Virus record (IMG/VR): IMGVR_UViG_3300022924_000026
Location: 1 to 30,686 of that record
Source: a virus
Direction: 5' to 3' (one strand)
DNA: 30,686 bases
Shown: positions 7,022 through 14,568 of the stretch, in pieces
Layout of the letters: each line of letters begins with the position of its first letter
How positions within the stretch are numbered: position 1 is the stretch's first letter
Position numbers and translations under genes: made by a program
Notes under the pieces: generated by a model
Told to the model about the DNA's origin: nothing
Seen by the model: only the letters and a program-made list of their open reading frames with translations
Databases searched by the model: none

Positions 7022-7842
7022 CCGCCGAGATCACCCACGACATGCCGGACACCGAGTACCACGCCCGCCCGGAGCTGTCGTCGACGCAGGCGCGACAGCT
7101 GCTCGACTCCCCCGCCCGCTACGCCTACGCCAGGACGCACCCGCAGGGGCACAAGGCGTCGTTCGATCTCGGCACCGCCGTGCACTCCCGGGTGCTCGGC
7201 ACCGGCGCCCAGATCATTCCGATCCCGGTCGAGCTGCTCGCGACCAACGGTGCCGCGAGCACCAAGGCGGCGAAGGAGTTCATCGAGCAGGCGCGAGCGG
7301 ACGGCCTGATCCCCGTGAAGGAGGAGATGGCCGTCGAGGTGCACGAGATGAGTGAGGCCGTCCTCGCCCACCCGAACGCCCGCCTGCTCTTCGAGCAGGA
7401 GGGCGGGCACGCCGAGGCGTCCGTGTTCGCGACCGACCCCGACACGGGGGTGGAGATGCGCGCACGTTTCGACTTCCTCGGCAAGCACGCGGTCGACCTC
7501 AAGACCACGGCGAAGGAGGCATCCGCCAGCGGCTTCGCGAAGTCGGCGGCGAACTTCCAGTACGAGGTGCAGCAGGGGCACTACCTAGACACCCTCGAAT
7601 TCGCCACCGGCGAGACACGCAAGTTCGTGTTCGTGGTGGTCGAGACCGCCCCGCCCTACCTCACCGCCGTGCACATGCTCGACCGCGACTTCGCCGAGAT
7701 GGGCAAGGTCAAGGCCCGCCGTGCTCGGGAGATCTACGCCGAGTGCACGGCCTCCGGGATCTGGCCCGGCTACCCCACTGACATCGGCCTCATCCCCCCG
7801 CCGATGTTCGCCGTCTACGACTTTCAGGACAACTTCTCATGA
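7018..7842 (+). CDS. RecE/Cas4-like PD-(D/E)XK exonuclease
   Basis: 274 aa. The layout matches the nuclease domain of phage exonuclease VIII-like proteins: an N-terminal SSTQARQLLDSPARY segment, GTAVH at residues 52-56, the catalytic core FDFLGKHAVDLKTT with Asp152, Asp160 and Lys162, and the Q/Y motif QYEVQQGHYLD near 181-191. Such enzymes resect double-stranded DNA ends to give 3' single strands for annealing. No four-cysteine iron-sulphur cluster of true Cas4 is seen, so RecE-like is the better name. It is coupled to the RecA-like gene downstream by a 4-base overlap. Confidence 0.82.
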   Translation: MTAEITHDMPDTEYHARPELSSTQARQLLDSPARYAYARTHPQGHKASFDLGTAVHSRVLGTGAQIIPIPVELLATNGAASTKAAKEFIEQARADGLIPVKEEMAVEVHEMSEAVLAHPNARLLFEQEGGHAEASVFATDPDTGVEMRARFDFLGKHAVDLKTTAKEASASGFAKSAANFQYEVQQGHYLDTLEFATGETRKFVFVVVETAPPYLTAVHMLDRDFAEMGKVKARRAREIYAECTASGIWPGYPTDIGLIPPPMFAVYDFQDNFS

Positions 7843-8699
7843 CCGATTCGCTCACTCTCCCCGACAACAAGCAGTCCGCGCCACGCGCCCGAACCACCCG
7901 CAGGCCGACCGGCAAGCCCTCATGGCCGGTGACGCTCCTCGCCGGCAGGGAGAAATCGGGGAAGTCATTCCAGGCTGCGCTCGCTTCCGCCTCCCCCCTC
8001 ATCGACCGCACCTTCTGGGTCGGCTTCGGCGAGCAGGACCCAGACGCGTACGGCGCGATCCCCGGCGCCCGGTTCGAGATCGCCGAGCACGACGGATCGC
8101 TGAGAGATCTGAAGGAGACCATCCGCTACATCAACGCGGAGCCCGTCGTCGACAAACCGCACCTGCTGGTCATCGACTCGGCCACCCGCATCTGGAACAC
8201 GCTCGGCGACAAGGCCACCTACCTCGCGGTGAAGCGCGGCAGCGTCGACCGCAACGGCGAGCCGATCGTCGGCATGGACCTGTGGAACAAGGTCACCCGC
8301 GAGTGGATGGAGATCATGACCCTCGTGCGCCAGCACAACGGCCCGGTCATCCTCACCGCCCGACTCGACACCGTCACCGTCATGGACGACCACGGCCGCC
8401 CGACGAAGGCGAAGTCGGAGAAGGTGAAGGGACAGAAGGACCTCGCCTACGACGTCGACGCGATCGTGGAGATGCCCGCCCGCGGCACCGCCGAGCTCGT
8501 CGGCGCACGCTCGGTGATCTTCAACCTGACCGAGCGCACGACCATCCCCGACTTCACCGTCGAGGGGCTGTGGCGGATGCTCGGCCTCGACATCACCGCA
8601 ACCGCGCAGCCGACCTACGCGGAGCCGGCGCCCATCGCGGAGCAGGTCGAGCCCGAGCCGACGGCCGGCGAGATGATCGCCGCCGCCCCGCCCGCGTGA
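7839..8699 (+). CDS. RecA/Sak4-like ATPase (phage recombinase)
   Basis: 286 aa. Walker A is AGREKSGKS (residues 35-43) and Walker B is HLLVIDSA with Asp113. The core is RecA-like, single-domain and lacks a long C-terminal region. It resembles the Sak4 group of phage single-strand annealing or recombination ATPases, which work with an SSB; an SSB gene is present at 15136. The N terminus is basic and the last 30 residues are Pro/Glu/Ala-rich. Right after a RecE-like nuclease, it completes a two-component recombination module. Confidence 0.78.
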   Translation: MTDSLTLPDNKQSAPRARTTRRPTGKPSWPVTLLAGREKSGKSFQAALASASPLIDRTFWVGFGEQDPDAYGAIPGARFEIAEHDGSLRDLKETIRYINAEPVVDKPHLLVIDSATRIWNTLGDKATYLAVKRGSVDRNGEPIVGMDLWNKVTREWMEIMTLVRQHNGPVILTARLDTVTVMDDHGRPTKAKSEKVKGQKDLAYDVDAIVEMPARGTAELVGARSVIFNLTERTTIPDFTVEGLWRMLGLDITATAQPTYAEPAPIAEQVEPEPTAGEMIAAAPPA

Positions 8700-9037
8700 C
8701 CGGGCGGCAGGCGTGGTGGTTCGAACTCGACTACCCCGCCGCCCCGCCTGCCACCTCGCCACTCACCGCCGACCGAGTCCGGGCACACGTCGCCGCGCTC
8801 GCCGCGGCGGCCGGGGTTCCTGTGCTCGATCGGTGCCGGGTCGACGTGACCTGGCACGTGCGCACCAACCGCGAGCACACCCCCGACAGCCTCGACCCGC
8901 TGCTCGACGCGATCTACAGCGGCATCGGCGACCACACGCGCCACGTAACGGTCGAGCCGGCCGCGACCATCCACCTCGACAGGGCGTGCACCCCGCACTT
9001 CCTCGTCACCATCACCCGACTGGACGGTGACGCATGA
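8696..9037 (+). CDS. small protein, possible RusA-like resolvase
   Basis: 113 aa from GTG 8696, overlapping the previous stop as GTGA. A beta-rich N terminus (AWWFELDYPAAPP), a central VDVTWHVRTN strand, then TPDSLDPLLDAIYSGIGDH and a terminal strand. The PDSLDPLLDAIYSGI block recalls the DxDNLxKxxxDAL helix of RusA-type Holliday junction resolvases, and the site next to recombination genes fits. The conserved aspartates are only partly present, so this is tentative. Confidence 0.45.
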   Translation: MTGRQAWWFELDYPAAPPATSPLTADRVRAHVAALAAAAGVPVLDRCRVDVTWHVRTNREHTPDSLDPLLDAIYSGIGDHTRHVTVEPAATIHLDRACTPHFLVTITRLDGDA

Positions 9038-9192
9038 CGACCCATTCGGAGCTGAACCTGTCTGCTCGCAAAGCTGCAGGGCTGCCGGTGATTGCCTGCC
9101 CGAACTGCGGCGACATCGCCGCGCACTGGGCGCCCGAGTCTCTCGGAGCGCCCGGCCACTTCACGTGCACCGCGAATGGAATGACGCCATGA
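9034..9192 (+). CDS. small zinc-ribbon-like protein
   Basis: 52 aa. It contains a CPNCGD knuckle at about residues 24-29 and a single later cysteine (FTC). With nearby histidines it could bind one zinc ion. It overlaps both neighbours by 4 bases. Function unknown. Confidence 0.5.
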   Translation: MTTHSELNLSARKAAGLPVIACPNCGDIAAHWAPESLGAPGHFTCTANGMTP

Positions 9193-10145
9193 CCACTCCA
9201 GTACCCGAGCGGTTCATCTGCCCGCCCGATCACAAGCACGCGGCGACCGGCACCTGCTACGTCTTCCACAAGTGCCGGTGCGACGCATGCCGAGCCGGTC
9301 GCTCTGCCGCTGCGACGAGTCGCAACCGGCAGAAGGCCTACGGCCGATACGACCACGGACTGGTGGACGCCGCGCCCGTGCGCGAGCACATCCAGTACCT
9401 GCAGTCGTGCGGCCTCGGCTGGAAGCGCATCGCGGAGATCTCCGGGGCAGGGACGACCGCTATCGGCTCGCTCATATACGGGCGAAAGGGTGGCACCAGC
9501 GACCCGCGCAAGGGTGAAGTGATCAAGCGGACGACTCGGGAGAAGGCCGACCGCATCCTCGCCGTAAAGCCCGACCTTTCCCTTCTGGCCGCGGGCGCGT
9601 ACATCTCGTCCCGCGGCGTGCACCGCCGCGTCCAGGCACTCGTCGCCCGCGGGTGGTCGCAATCGAAGCTGAGCGCGATGGTCGGTCGCGAACCCGGCAA
9701 CTGGTTCACGATGATGCAGGCGCCCAGCGTCACCGTGGCGCTGCATCGCGAGTTCGCTGAAATCTACGAGCGCCTCTGGAACGAAGAGCCGCCCCACGCA
9801 GACCACCGGGACAAGATCGCCTACTCGCGATCCATCAACTACGCCGCGGCCCGCCGGTGGCTTCCGCCCCTCGCCTGGGACGACATCGACACCGACGTGG
9901 AACCTCCGGCGCAGGAAGAAACCGTTGGCATCGACGAGGCGCTGGTCTTGCTCGCGATCGCAGGCGAGCAGGTCCGACTCACGCCGGAAGAACGGCGAGC
10001 TGCGGTCACCGAACTGAACGCTTCACGCCTGAACGACTCGGTGATCGCGGAACGCCTCCACGTCACCACGCGAACGGTCCTGCGCATCCGCCAGGAGCTC
10101 GACTTAGCGGCCGCCGTTGGTGCCGACAAGCAGATCGTGGCCTGA
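9189..10145 (+). CDS. HTH DNA-binding protein with N-terminal Cys motif
   Basis: 318 aa. ATG 9189 overlaps the previous stop as ATGA. Residues 20-45 carry GTCYVFHKCRCDACRAGR, a Cys/His signature seen at the N terminus of many actinophage regulatory proteins. Helix-turn-helix-like segments follow: WKRIAEISGAGTTAIGSLIY (about 78-98), WSQSKLSAMVGREPGNW in the middle, and a C-terminal SVIAERLHVTTRTVLRIRQE. Three potential DNA-binding units in one chain suggest a regulator of early or middle transcription. The target is unknown. Confidence 0.7.
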   Translation: MTTPVPERFICPPDHKHAATGTCYVFHKCRCDACRAGRSAAATSRNRQKAYGRYDHGLVDAAPVREHIQYLQSCGLGWKRIAEISGAGTTAIGSLIYGRKGGTSDPRKGEVIKRTTREKADRILAVKPDLSLLAAGAYISSRGVHRRVQALVARGWSQSKLSAMVGREPGNWFTMMQAPSVTVALHREFAEIYERLWNEEPPHADHRDKIAYSRSINYAAARRWLPPLAWDDIDTDVEPPAQEETVGIDEALVLLAIAGEQVRLTPEERRAAVTELNASRLNDSVIAERLHVTTRTVLRIRQELDLAAAVGADKQIVA

Positions 10146-10174
10146 GCCACAACCCGACAGAGAAGAAGAGAGCA

Positions 10175-11590
10175 ATGAGCACTGGAATCATCAAGCAGGT
10201 CGCCCCGACGTCGCTGATCGTCGCCGCGAACGTTCGCACCGACACGAAGCTGACGCCCGAGTTCGTGGCGAGCATCAAGGAGCACGGCGTGTACGTGCCG
10301 ATTACCGTCCACGAGACGCCGGACGGACTCGCGGTCATCGACGGGCAGCGGCGCACGCTCGCGGCCGTCGACGCCGGCGTGAAAGCCGTCCCGGTTTACG
10401 TGGTCGCTCCGCTCGCCGACGAGGGGCAGCGAATCGTCGAGCAGCTGGTGGTAAACGACCACCGCGCCAGCATCAACGAGACTGAGCAGGTCGCCGCCTA
10501 CCAGCAGCTGGAGCTGTTCGGGATGCCACTGGCCGCGATCGCCAAGAAGACCGGCGCGACGAAAGACGTCGTGATCAAGGCGCTCGGGGTCGCCAAGAAC
10601 GAGTCGGCGCTGCAGGTGCTGGAGGAGCACGAGCTCACGCTCGACCAGGCCGCGGTGATTGTTGAGTTCGCCGATGACGAGAAGATCGTGAAGGAACTGG
10701 TGAAGGCCGCGGGCGCCGGCCAGATCGAGCACATCGCAGCGAAGCACCGCGCCGCGCGCATCCTCGCCACCGAGGTGGCCTCGCTCGCCGCGGAGCTCGA
10801 CGCGGAGGACGTGATTCGCCTCACCGACACAGGCAACAGCTGGGAGCCCTCGAGCGAGGCCGACAAGACGCACGGCACTTGGACGCGTGTCGATCGACTC
10901 GGCAAGCCCGGGGAGCCGACTGCTCACCTCGAGGTCTCCGACGTCGCCGGGAAGCCGTTCCTCGGCGCACGCGTCACGAGGGACCACATGCAGCGCGCCG
11001 ACGGCAGCTATGGGCTCGTCCCGTTCAAGCAGTACTTCGTGCTCGACTACGAGGCCAACGGGGTCCCGAACTTCGAGCACGCTGTGATCCAGCGCGAGCA
11101 GACCCCCGAGGAGATCGCCACAGCCGAGGAGCGCGCGCGCGAGCGTGCCGCGGAGGAGGCGACCGCGGCCGCGCTGAGCACCGCGAAGACCGTGCGCGAC
11201 GCGTGGATCGAGGAGCTGCTCCAGCGGAAGACAATCCCGGGCGTCGTCCCGTTCGTGGCGAAGATGTCACTAGTGGTCGACCCGATGTACCAGGACCTTG
11301 CGTTGTCGCTCGTCAGGGTGACGAGGCCGACTGCTGCGGAGGAAAGCGCCGGCGACGACCTCGAGGCGCGACTGATGCGCTTCGTCGACATGAACGCGAA
11401 GAACGGTCAGCTGCTCCTGCTCGCCGGCATCATCGCCGCGGCCGAGCACCAGGTCGCCCCGACGGTGTCGTGGAAAGCCCCGAGCGATGAGGTCGCGCGT
11501 CGCTACCTGCCACAGCTCGCCGCGTGGGGCTACGGCCTCTCCGAGGCTGAGCAGACACTCATCCAGGTCGAGGCGGACGCGGCAGCGTGA
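10175..11590 (+). CDS. ParB/Srx-domain protein
   Basis: 471 aa, with a purine-rich ribosome site before ATG 10175. The N-terminal ParB box is clear: VRTDTKLTPEFVASIKEHG, ITVHETPDGLAVIDGQRRT (the ERR motif of ParB becomes QRR) and AGVKAVPVYVV. A central helical region contains a KorB/ParB-like HTH (MPLAAIAKKTGATKDVVIKA, about 112-131). The remainder is Glu/Ala-rich and long. No ParA gene is seen nearby. In phages such proteins are thought to be nucleases, CTP-binding regulators or partition proteins; which applies cannot be decided here. Confidence 0.82.
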   Translation: MSTGIIKQVAPTSLIVAANVRTDTKLTPEFVASIKEHGVYVPITVHETPDGLAVIDGQRRTLAAVDAGVKAVPVYVVAPLADEGQRIVEQLVVNDHRASINETEQVAAYQQLELFGMPLAAIAKKTGATKDVVIKALGVAKNESALQVLEEHELTLDQAAVIVEFADDEKIVKELVKAAGAGQIEHIAAKHRAARILATEVASLAAELDAEDVIRLTDTGNSWEPSSEADKTHGTWTRVDRLGKPGEPTAHLEVSDVAGKPFLGARVTRDHMQRADGSYGLVPFKQYFVLDYEANGVPNFEHAVIQREQTPEEIATAEERARERAAEEATAAALSTAKTVRDAWIEELLQRKTIPGVVPFVAKMSLVVDPMYQDLALSLVRVTRPTAAEESAGDDLEARLMRFVDMNAKNGQLLLLAGIIAAAEHQVAPTVSWKAPSDEVARRYLPQLAAWGYGLSEAEQTLIQVEADAAA

Positions 11591-11609
11591 CTCACCTTAA
11601 GGCGCGCAC

Positions 11610-12089
11610 TTATAGTCCTATCGGAATTGCAACGGATCGCCTCGAGCCGTCAGGGGTGGCCCATGAAATTGTGGCCCTCTGCACCCGTTCCTGCTGGAAG
11701 ATCCACATTCTGCTGAAGTCCGGAAGCGTTTCCTGGCTTGGCTTCATCCAAACCTTCGAGCCCCCTTCGATGCGTTCGAAGTTGAAACGCCCGTGCCGGA
11801 GAGCATCTTCATCGAACTCGAGCGTGACTGAGACGCTAAGCGCGAGTCCCTTTCCGTTGTTCTCCAGGAACCAGATCGCATCAGTAGGGCCGCCTTCCCC
11901 GTATTGGCCCTCTTCAAGCTCGAACCTGCTCTTGATCACGATTTTGAATCTCGCCTCTGTTTCGTGCTCCAGCAACCCTTTCGCCGACTTGGCCTGGGAC
12001 CGCACGAACAAAGCGGACGCACCCGCTGCAATCAGGGCAAGAACGCTAATTACCAGGGCAACCACGGACACTATCTCGCTTGTATTCAC
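11610..12089 (-). CDS. membrane-anchored moron protein A
   Basis: 159 aa from GTG 12089. A hydrophobic helix fills about residues 4-26 (SEIVSVVALVISVLALIAAG), then a basic linker and a beta-rich soluble domain with NNGKGLALSVSVTLEF and a C-terminal RATISWATPDGSRRSVAIPI. It is antisense to the surrounding operon and convergent with the ParB gene. A frame-matched ATG at 12098 is an alternative start, but a TACAAT hexamer overlaps it and sits 7 bases before the GTG. GC is about 52-57% in two hand-counted 60-base lines, against 77% in a line of the ParB gene, which suggests transfer. It resembles moron B remotely. Function unknown; superinfection exclusion is a guess. Confidence 0.75.
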   Translation of the reverse strand: MNTSEIVSVVALVISVLALIAAGASALFVRSQAKSAKGLLEHETEARFKIVIKSRFELEEGQYGEGGPTDAIWFLENNGKGLALSVSVTLEFDEDALRHGRFNFERIEGGSKVWMKPSQETLPDFSRMWIFQQERVQRATISWATPDGSRRSVAIPIGL

Positions 12090-12096
12090 GGGGGTC

Positions 12097-12102
12097 ATTG
12101 TA
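12097..12102 (-). promoter_or_regulatory. -10 element of moron A, predicted leaderless
   Basis: TACAAT on the minus strand (12102-12097), followed by 7 bases and the GTG at 12089. It overlaps the alternative ATG, which would make that ATG untranscribed. No good -35 lies 16-18 bases upstream; TTGACG is present but 25 bases away, so the promoter is uncertain. Confidence 0.4.
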
Positions 12103-12116
12103 GGCGAGCGTGCCTC

Positions 12117-12273
12117 ATGAGCATCACCGTCAAGTCACGACGCATTGTGATAGCCCGCGAAAAGCAGACCTGCCAGTGGTTCGGCGTCTGGGTCGACGTC
12201 ACTGCCGGCGGCCCGCGACCTCATTGCTATCTGTGTCGAAGCCCTCGGAATCGACATCGAGAGGGCAGCGTGA
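12117..12273 (+). pseudogene. possible remnant of an early gene
   Basis: Between the two leftward morons, ATG 12117 opens MSITVKSRRIVIAREKQ and continues to about 12210 in a plausible coding style. From about 12211 another frame reads ARDLIAICVEALGIDIERAA and ends at TGA 12271-12273, a typical C terminus. A +1 shift near the GC-rich run at 12205-12215 would join them into one protein of about 52 aa. The first frame instead stays open far into the antisense of moron B. It may be a gene damaged when the morons arrived. Confidence 0.35.
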
Positions 12274-12277
12274 GCCG

Positions 12278-12745
12278 CTATGCCCTGGGCTTCAGCGGGA
12301 TCGGGTGCTGCCACCGGAAGGTGCCTTCCGCTCCTTCGCGTCGCCAGGTCACAACGATGTTGCGCTCAAACGGGGTGTTCAGCATGGCAACGAACATGAA
12401 TTTGACGGCGCTTTTCGCTCCCACCGTCTGGGGTTCAATGTTCGTCATCTGGATAGTGACCTCGGGCGAGTCTGAATCGAACACCACGTCAAGCGCATCG
12501 ACGGGGCTGTTGTTCGTGACGATGTACGTGTCGCCACCGAAGTACGCGACCGTCCAAGGCGGACCGTCGAAGATGCGGCTTTGGATGGTCGCCATCTTCT
12601 CCGTCGCGATGGTCGCCCTGTTGGCAGCCGCCTCCGCATCCACGCCAGCCTTCTGCGAGTCATTGCGCGCGATGACCGCGACCACTACGGCCGCGACTGC
12701 AGCTAGGGAACTGAGAACGGCAAAGACAAAGGCGGCTACATCCAT
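12278..12745 (-). CDS. membrane-anchored moron protein B
   Basis: 155 aa. Residues 4-26 form a membrane helix (FAVLSSLAAVAAVVVAVIA), then an Ala/Glu/Thr helix (about 30-55) and a beta-rich domain with TYIVTNNSPVDALDVVFDSD and ERNIVVTWRREGAEG near the end. It shares its architecture and sparse motifs with moron A: NN followed by AL.V, and an ER...W...IP[IL] ending, so the two may be distant paralogues. The soluble domain should face the cytoplasm or periplasm depending on anchor orientation, which is not clear. It starts 57 bases from the divergent HNH gene. No family recognised. Confidence 0.75.
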   Translation of the reverse strand: MDVAAFVFAVLSSLAAVAAVVVAVIARNDSQKAGVDAEAAANRATIATEKMATIQSRIFDGPPWTVAYFGGDTYIVTNNSPVDALDVVFDSDSPEVTIQMTNIEPQTVGAKSAVKFMFVAMLNTPFERNIVVTWRREGAEGTFRWQHPIPLKPRA

Positions 12746-12752
12746 GCGTCTG

Positions 12753-12781
12753 AACGTAAGGCTCCCCTCCGTCGGTGTCTG
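12753..12781 (-). promoter_or_regulatory. promoter of moron B, predicted leaderless
   Basis: Minus strand: CAGACA (12781-12776), a 17-base spacer, TACGTT (12758-12753), 7 bases, then the ATG at 12745. Both hexamers match the sigma-70 consensus at 4 of 6 positions. A GGAGGGGAG run lies within the spacer, 18 bases from the ATG, so a leadered transcript from a different promoter is not excluded. Confidence 0.5.
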
Positions 12782-12802
12782 CCCCTCGTTGGGGGCGGCC
12801 GC

Positions 12803-13186
12803 GTGATCGGCCCGAAGGTGCCGCGCCCGACTCCTGCCGAGTCGCGCGCGGCCTACGCCGAGGTGCGCAAGCGCGCCGCCGGCATCTGCGAGGGGTGCGG
12901 TGCTGCTCCGGCGACGGAGTTCCACCACCGCATCTACCGCTCCCGCGGCGGCCTCGACACCGTAGTGAACCTGCTGCACCTGTGCGGCTGGGGCAACCAC
13001 ACCGGCTGCCACGGCATCGCGCATACCATCGTCGGCGCGCAGACCGGTTGGTCGGTGCACGGCTGGAACGATCCCGCCCTCGTGCCCGTCTTCAACAAGC
13101 GCACCGGCCTTTGGACGCGGGGCGCCGAGGTACTCAACCCGATCAACGCTGTCGAGTACATGCTGCTCGTCGCTCAGATGAAGTGA
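12803..13186 (+). CDS. HNH endonuclease
   Basis: 127 aa from GTG 12803. Zinc ligands CEGC at residues 29-32, then FHHRIYRSRGGLDTVVNLLHLC with the catalytic His pair (41-42) and Asn56, and GCHGIAH at 68-74 completing the fold. It is a nicking or cutting endonuclease of the early region. A second HNH gene sits beside the terminase at 17940 and is the more likely packaging partner, so this one may serve recombination or homing. Confidence 0.88.
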   Translation: MIGPKVPRPTPAESRAAYAEVRKRAAGICEGCGAAPATEFHHRIYRSRGGLDTVVNLLHLCGWGNHTGCHGIAHTIVGAQTGWSVHGWNDPALVPVFNKRTGLWTRGAEVLNPINAVEYMLLVAQMK

Positions 13187-13196
13187 AAGGAATGAT

Positions 13197-13958
13197 GTGA
13201 CTACCCCAACCACGGCGATGATCTACGTCGTGCACTGGCCCGAGCTGGGTGTGCTGAAGGTCGGCCGGGCGTGGAAGATGTCGCGGCTTCGCGGCCTCGC
13301 CGCGACCGGCGGGCAGATCATGCTGCTGATGCGCGACCGCCCCGTCTATGAGGAGACCGCCGCGCTCGCCGCACTGCGCGACACCTACGACCGTGCGTTC
13401 GCGACCGAGCACGACGGAGAGCTCATCCTCCCCCGCGGCCGCGGCTTCACCGAGTGCTTCGTCGTCGCGACGTCGGAGCTCGCACACGCAATCAGAACGA
13501 TCTTCAAGGGAATAGCGCGCTATGGCAATGAGCAGGCAACGGATGCTGCCGCCGGACATCTTCACCGACGAGCTGCTCATGGACCTCGACATCGAGTTGA
13601 AGTGGACGGCGATCGGGTTGCGGATGAACGCGGACGATCACGGCCGGGAGTCGGCGAACCCGCGGCTGGTGGCCGCGGCGGTGTGGCCTCTGGACTCGTC
13701 GAAGACCAGCGCGGTGATCGAGGACCATCTCCTCGCTCTCGACTACGCCGGGTACATCGGCCTGTACAACGTCGACGGCCGCACCTACTACGCGCTCGCG
13801 GACTGGCCGGCGGTCAGCCACGCGGCCCGCTCGCGGCTCCCAGCGCCCCCGCCAGGGACCTTCCGGAAGTCCTCCGGAGGATCGCCGGAGTTCCTCTCGG
13901 CTGGGGAGAGAGGGAGAGAGCGAGAGAGGGAGTGGGTGAGCGAGGGTGCCGAGGGTGA
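13197..13958 (+). CDS. GIY-YIG/Mug113-like protein, 3' end run-on into next gene
   Basis: 253 aa as it stands, GTG start 13197 after GAAAGGA. The N-terminal 100 residues are convincing: MIYVVHWPELGVLKVGRAWK with a following RLRGLAA matches the T5orf172/Mug113 branch of the GIY-YIG fold. After IFKGIA (near 13512) the chain becomes Arg/Gly-rich because it reads the next gene (13522) in a different frame. A TAG at 13513-13515 would end the protein at about 105 aa if one base were missing from AAGGGAA. Either the stop was lost by a 1-base insertion or the tail is real; the tail shows no coding character. Confidence 0.6.
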   Translation: MTTPTTAMIYVVHWPELGVLKVGRAWKMSRLRGLAATGGQIMLLMRDRPVYEETAALAALRDTYDRAFATEHDGELILPRGRGFTECFVVATSELAHAIRTIFKGIARYGNEQATDAAAGHLHRRAAHGPRHRVEVDGDRVADERGRSRPGVGEPAAGGRGGVASGLVEDQRGDRGPSPRSRLRRVHRPVQRRRPHLLRARGLAGGQPRGPLAAPSAPARDLPEVLRRIAGVPLGWGERERAREGVGERGCRG

Positions 13959-14109
13959 CGAGGAGAGACCCGCTGGAATTCCTCCGTCGGCCTTCTGCAA
14001 AATGCACCAGCCCGCCGGGACCAAAGACAACTGCCGCCACTGCGGGACTGCCCGCCTCGCCCAGAAGCAGTGGGAAGACGAGCAACGAGCAGCCGCGCAC
14101 GACGACTGA
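13522..14109 (+). CDS. replication-protein-like, DnaD-type N terminus
   Basis: 195 aa. The N-terminal half has the layout of phage replisome organisers: MLPPDIFTDELLMDLDIELK, then GLRMNADDHGRESANPRLVA, VIEDHLLALDYAGYIGLYNV and YYALADW, a winged-helix unit that would bind origin DNA. A low-complexity Arg/Glu/Ser linker follows. The C terminus carries CKMH...CRHC, a possible zinc knuckle. It is shorter than most replication initiators and no helicase loader is seen nearby. It has AAGGGA about 10 bases upstream, and its first 437 bases overlap the run-on tail of the preceding gene. Confidence 0.7.
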   Translation: MAMSRQRMLPPDIFTDELLMDLDIELKWTAIGLRMNADDHGRESANPRLVAAAVWPLDSSKTSAVIEDHLLALDYAGYIGLYNVDGRTYYALADWPAVSHAARSRLPAPPPGTFRKSSGGSPEFLSAGERGREREREWVSEGAEGDEERPAGIPPSAFCKMHQPAGTKDNCRHCGTARLAQKQWEDEQRAAAHDD

Positions 14110-14137
14110 GCCACCGACCGATGACGACTGGAATCCG

Positions 14138-14269
14138 ATGAACAACGACGACCGCCCCGTACCGCCCATCCCTGCCGGCCTGTGTGGGGTCAAGGGCTGC
14201 GTGTTCATCGCCGGGCATGACGACTATGCCCTGACCGGTGCCGTGCACTCGTGGGGAGTTGGGTCATGA
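14138..14269 (+). CDS. small Cys/His protein
   Basis: 43 aa. A Pro-rich start (DRPVPPIPAG) precedes LCGVKGCVFIAGHDDYALTG, in which two Cys and a His could hold a metal. ATG 14138 is the only sensible start, since the 28 bases after the previous stop contain no in-frame alternative. It overlaps the next gene as ATGA. Function unknown. Confidence 0.5.
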   Translation: MNNDDRPVPPIPAGLCGVKGCVFIAGHDDYALTGAVHSWGVGS

Positions 14270-14568
14270 GCGAGCCAGCGGTCGTGTCGGCCGAGAAGGA
14301 TCTCGCGGGCTTCCTGTCCGGGGTGCGCCTGATGGATCTCGAGCCCGAACGGTTCACCGTCTCGCACGAGGTCGCGAAGACCCGCCGGTACGACGAGAAC
14401 ACCCAGTGGTGGCGCGACCGGGCAGCACGGTCCCTGTCGATGGAGGCAGGGCTCAGGAGTGCGCCCGAGTTCACCGACATGGAATTGCGTGTCGCCCGAC
14501 GCGTCGAAGAACGCCGGGCAATGGCCCGCAAATACGAGCAAGAGCTAGCAGAAACGAGAGCATCATGA
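14266..14568 (+). CDS. hypothetical early protein
   Basis: 100 aa, helical, basic C-terminal half (MELRVARRVEERRAMARKYE). ATG 14266 is preferred to an in-frame upstream start because it overlaps the previous stop as ATGA, like most genes here. It contains NTQWWRDRAARSLSM in the middle. No family recognised. Confidence 0.55.
   Translation: MSEPAVVSAEKDLAGFLSGVRLMDLEPERFTVSHEVAKTRRYDENTQWWRDRAARSLSMEAGLRSAPEFTDMELRVARRVEERRAMARKYEQELAETRAS

Noticed and set aside
11904-12806. Long plus-strand frame across morons A and B ending GTGA-coupled to the HNH gene
   Set aside because: Most of it is antisense to moron B, whose protein has a proper membrane helix and domain; only its short part at 12117-12210 may be real.
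13946-14137. Longer N-terminal extension of the 43-aa gene at 14138
   Set aside because: It would overlap the replication-like gene in another frame and has no ribosome site.
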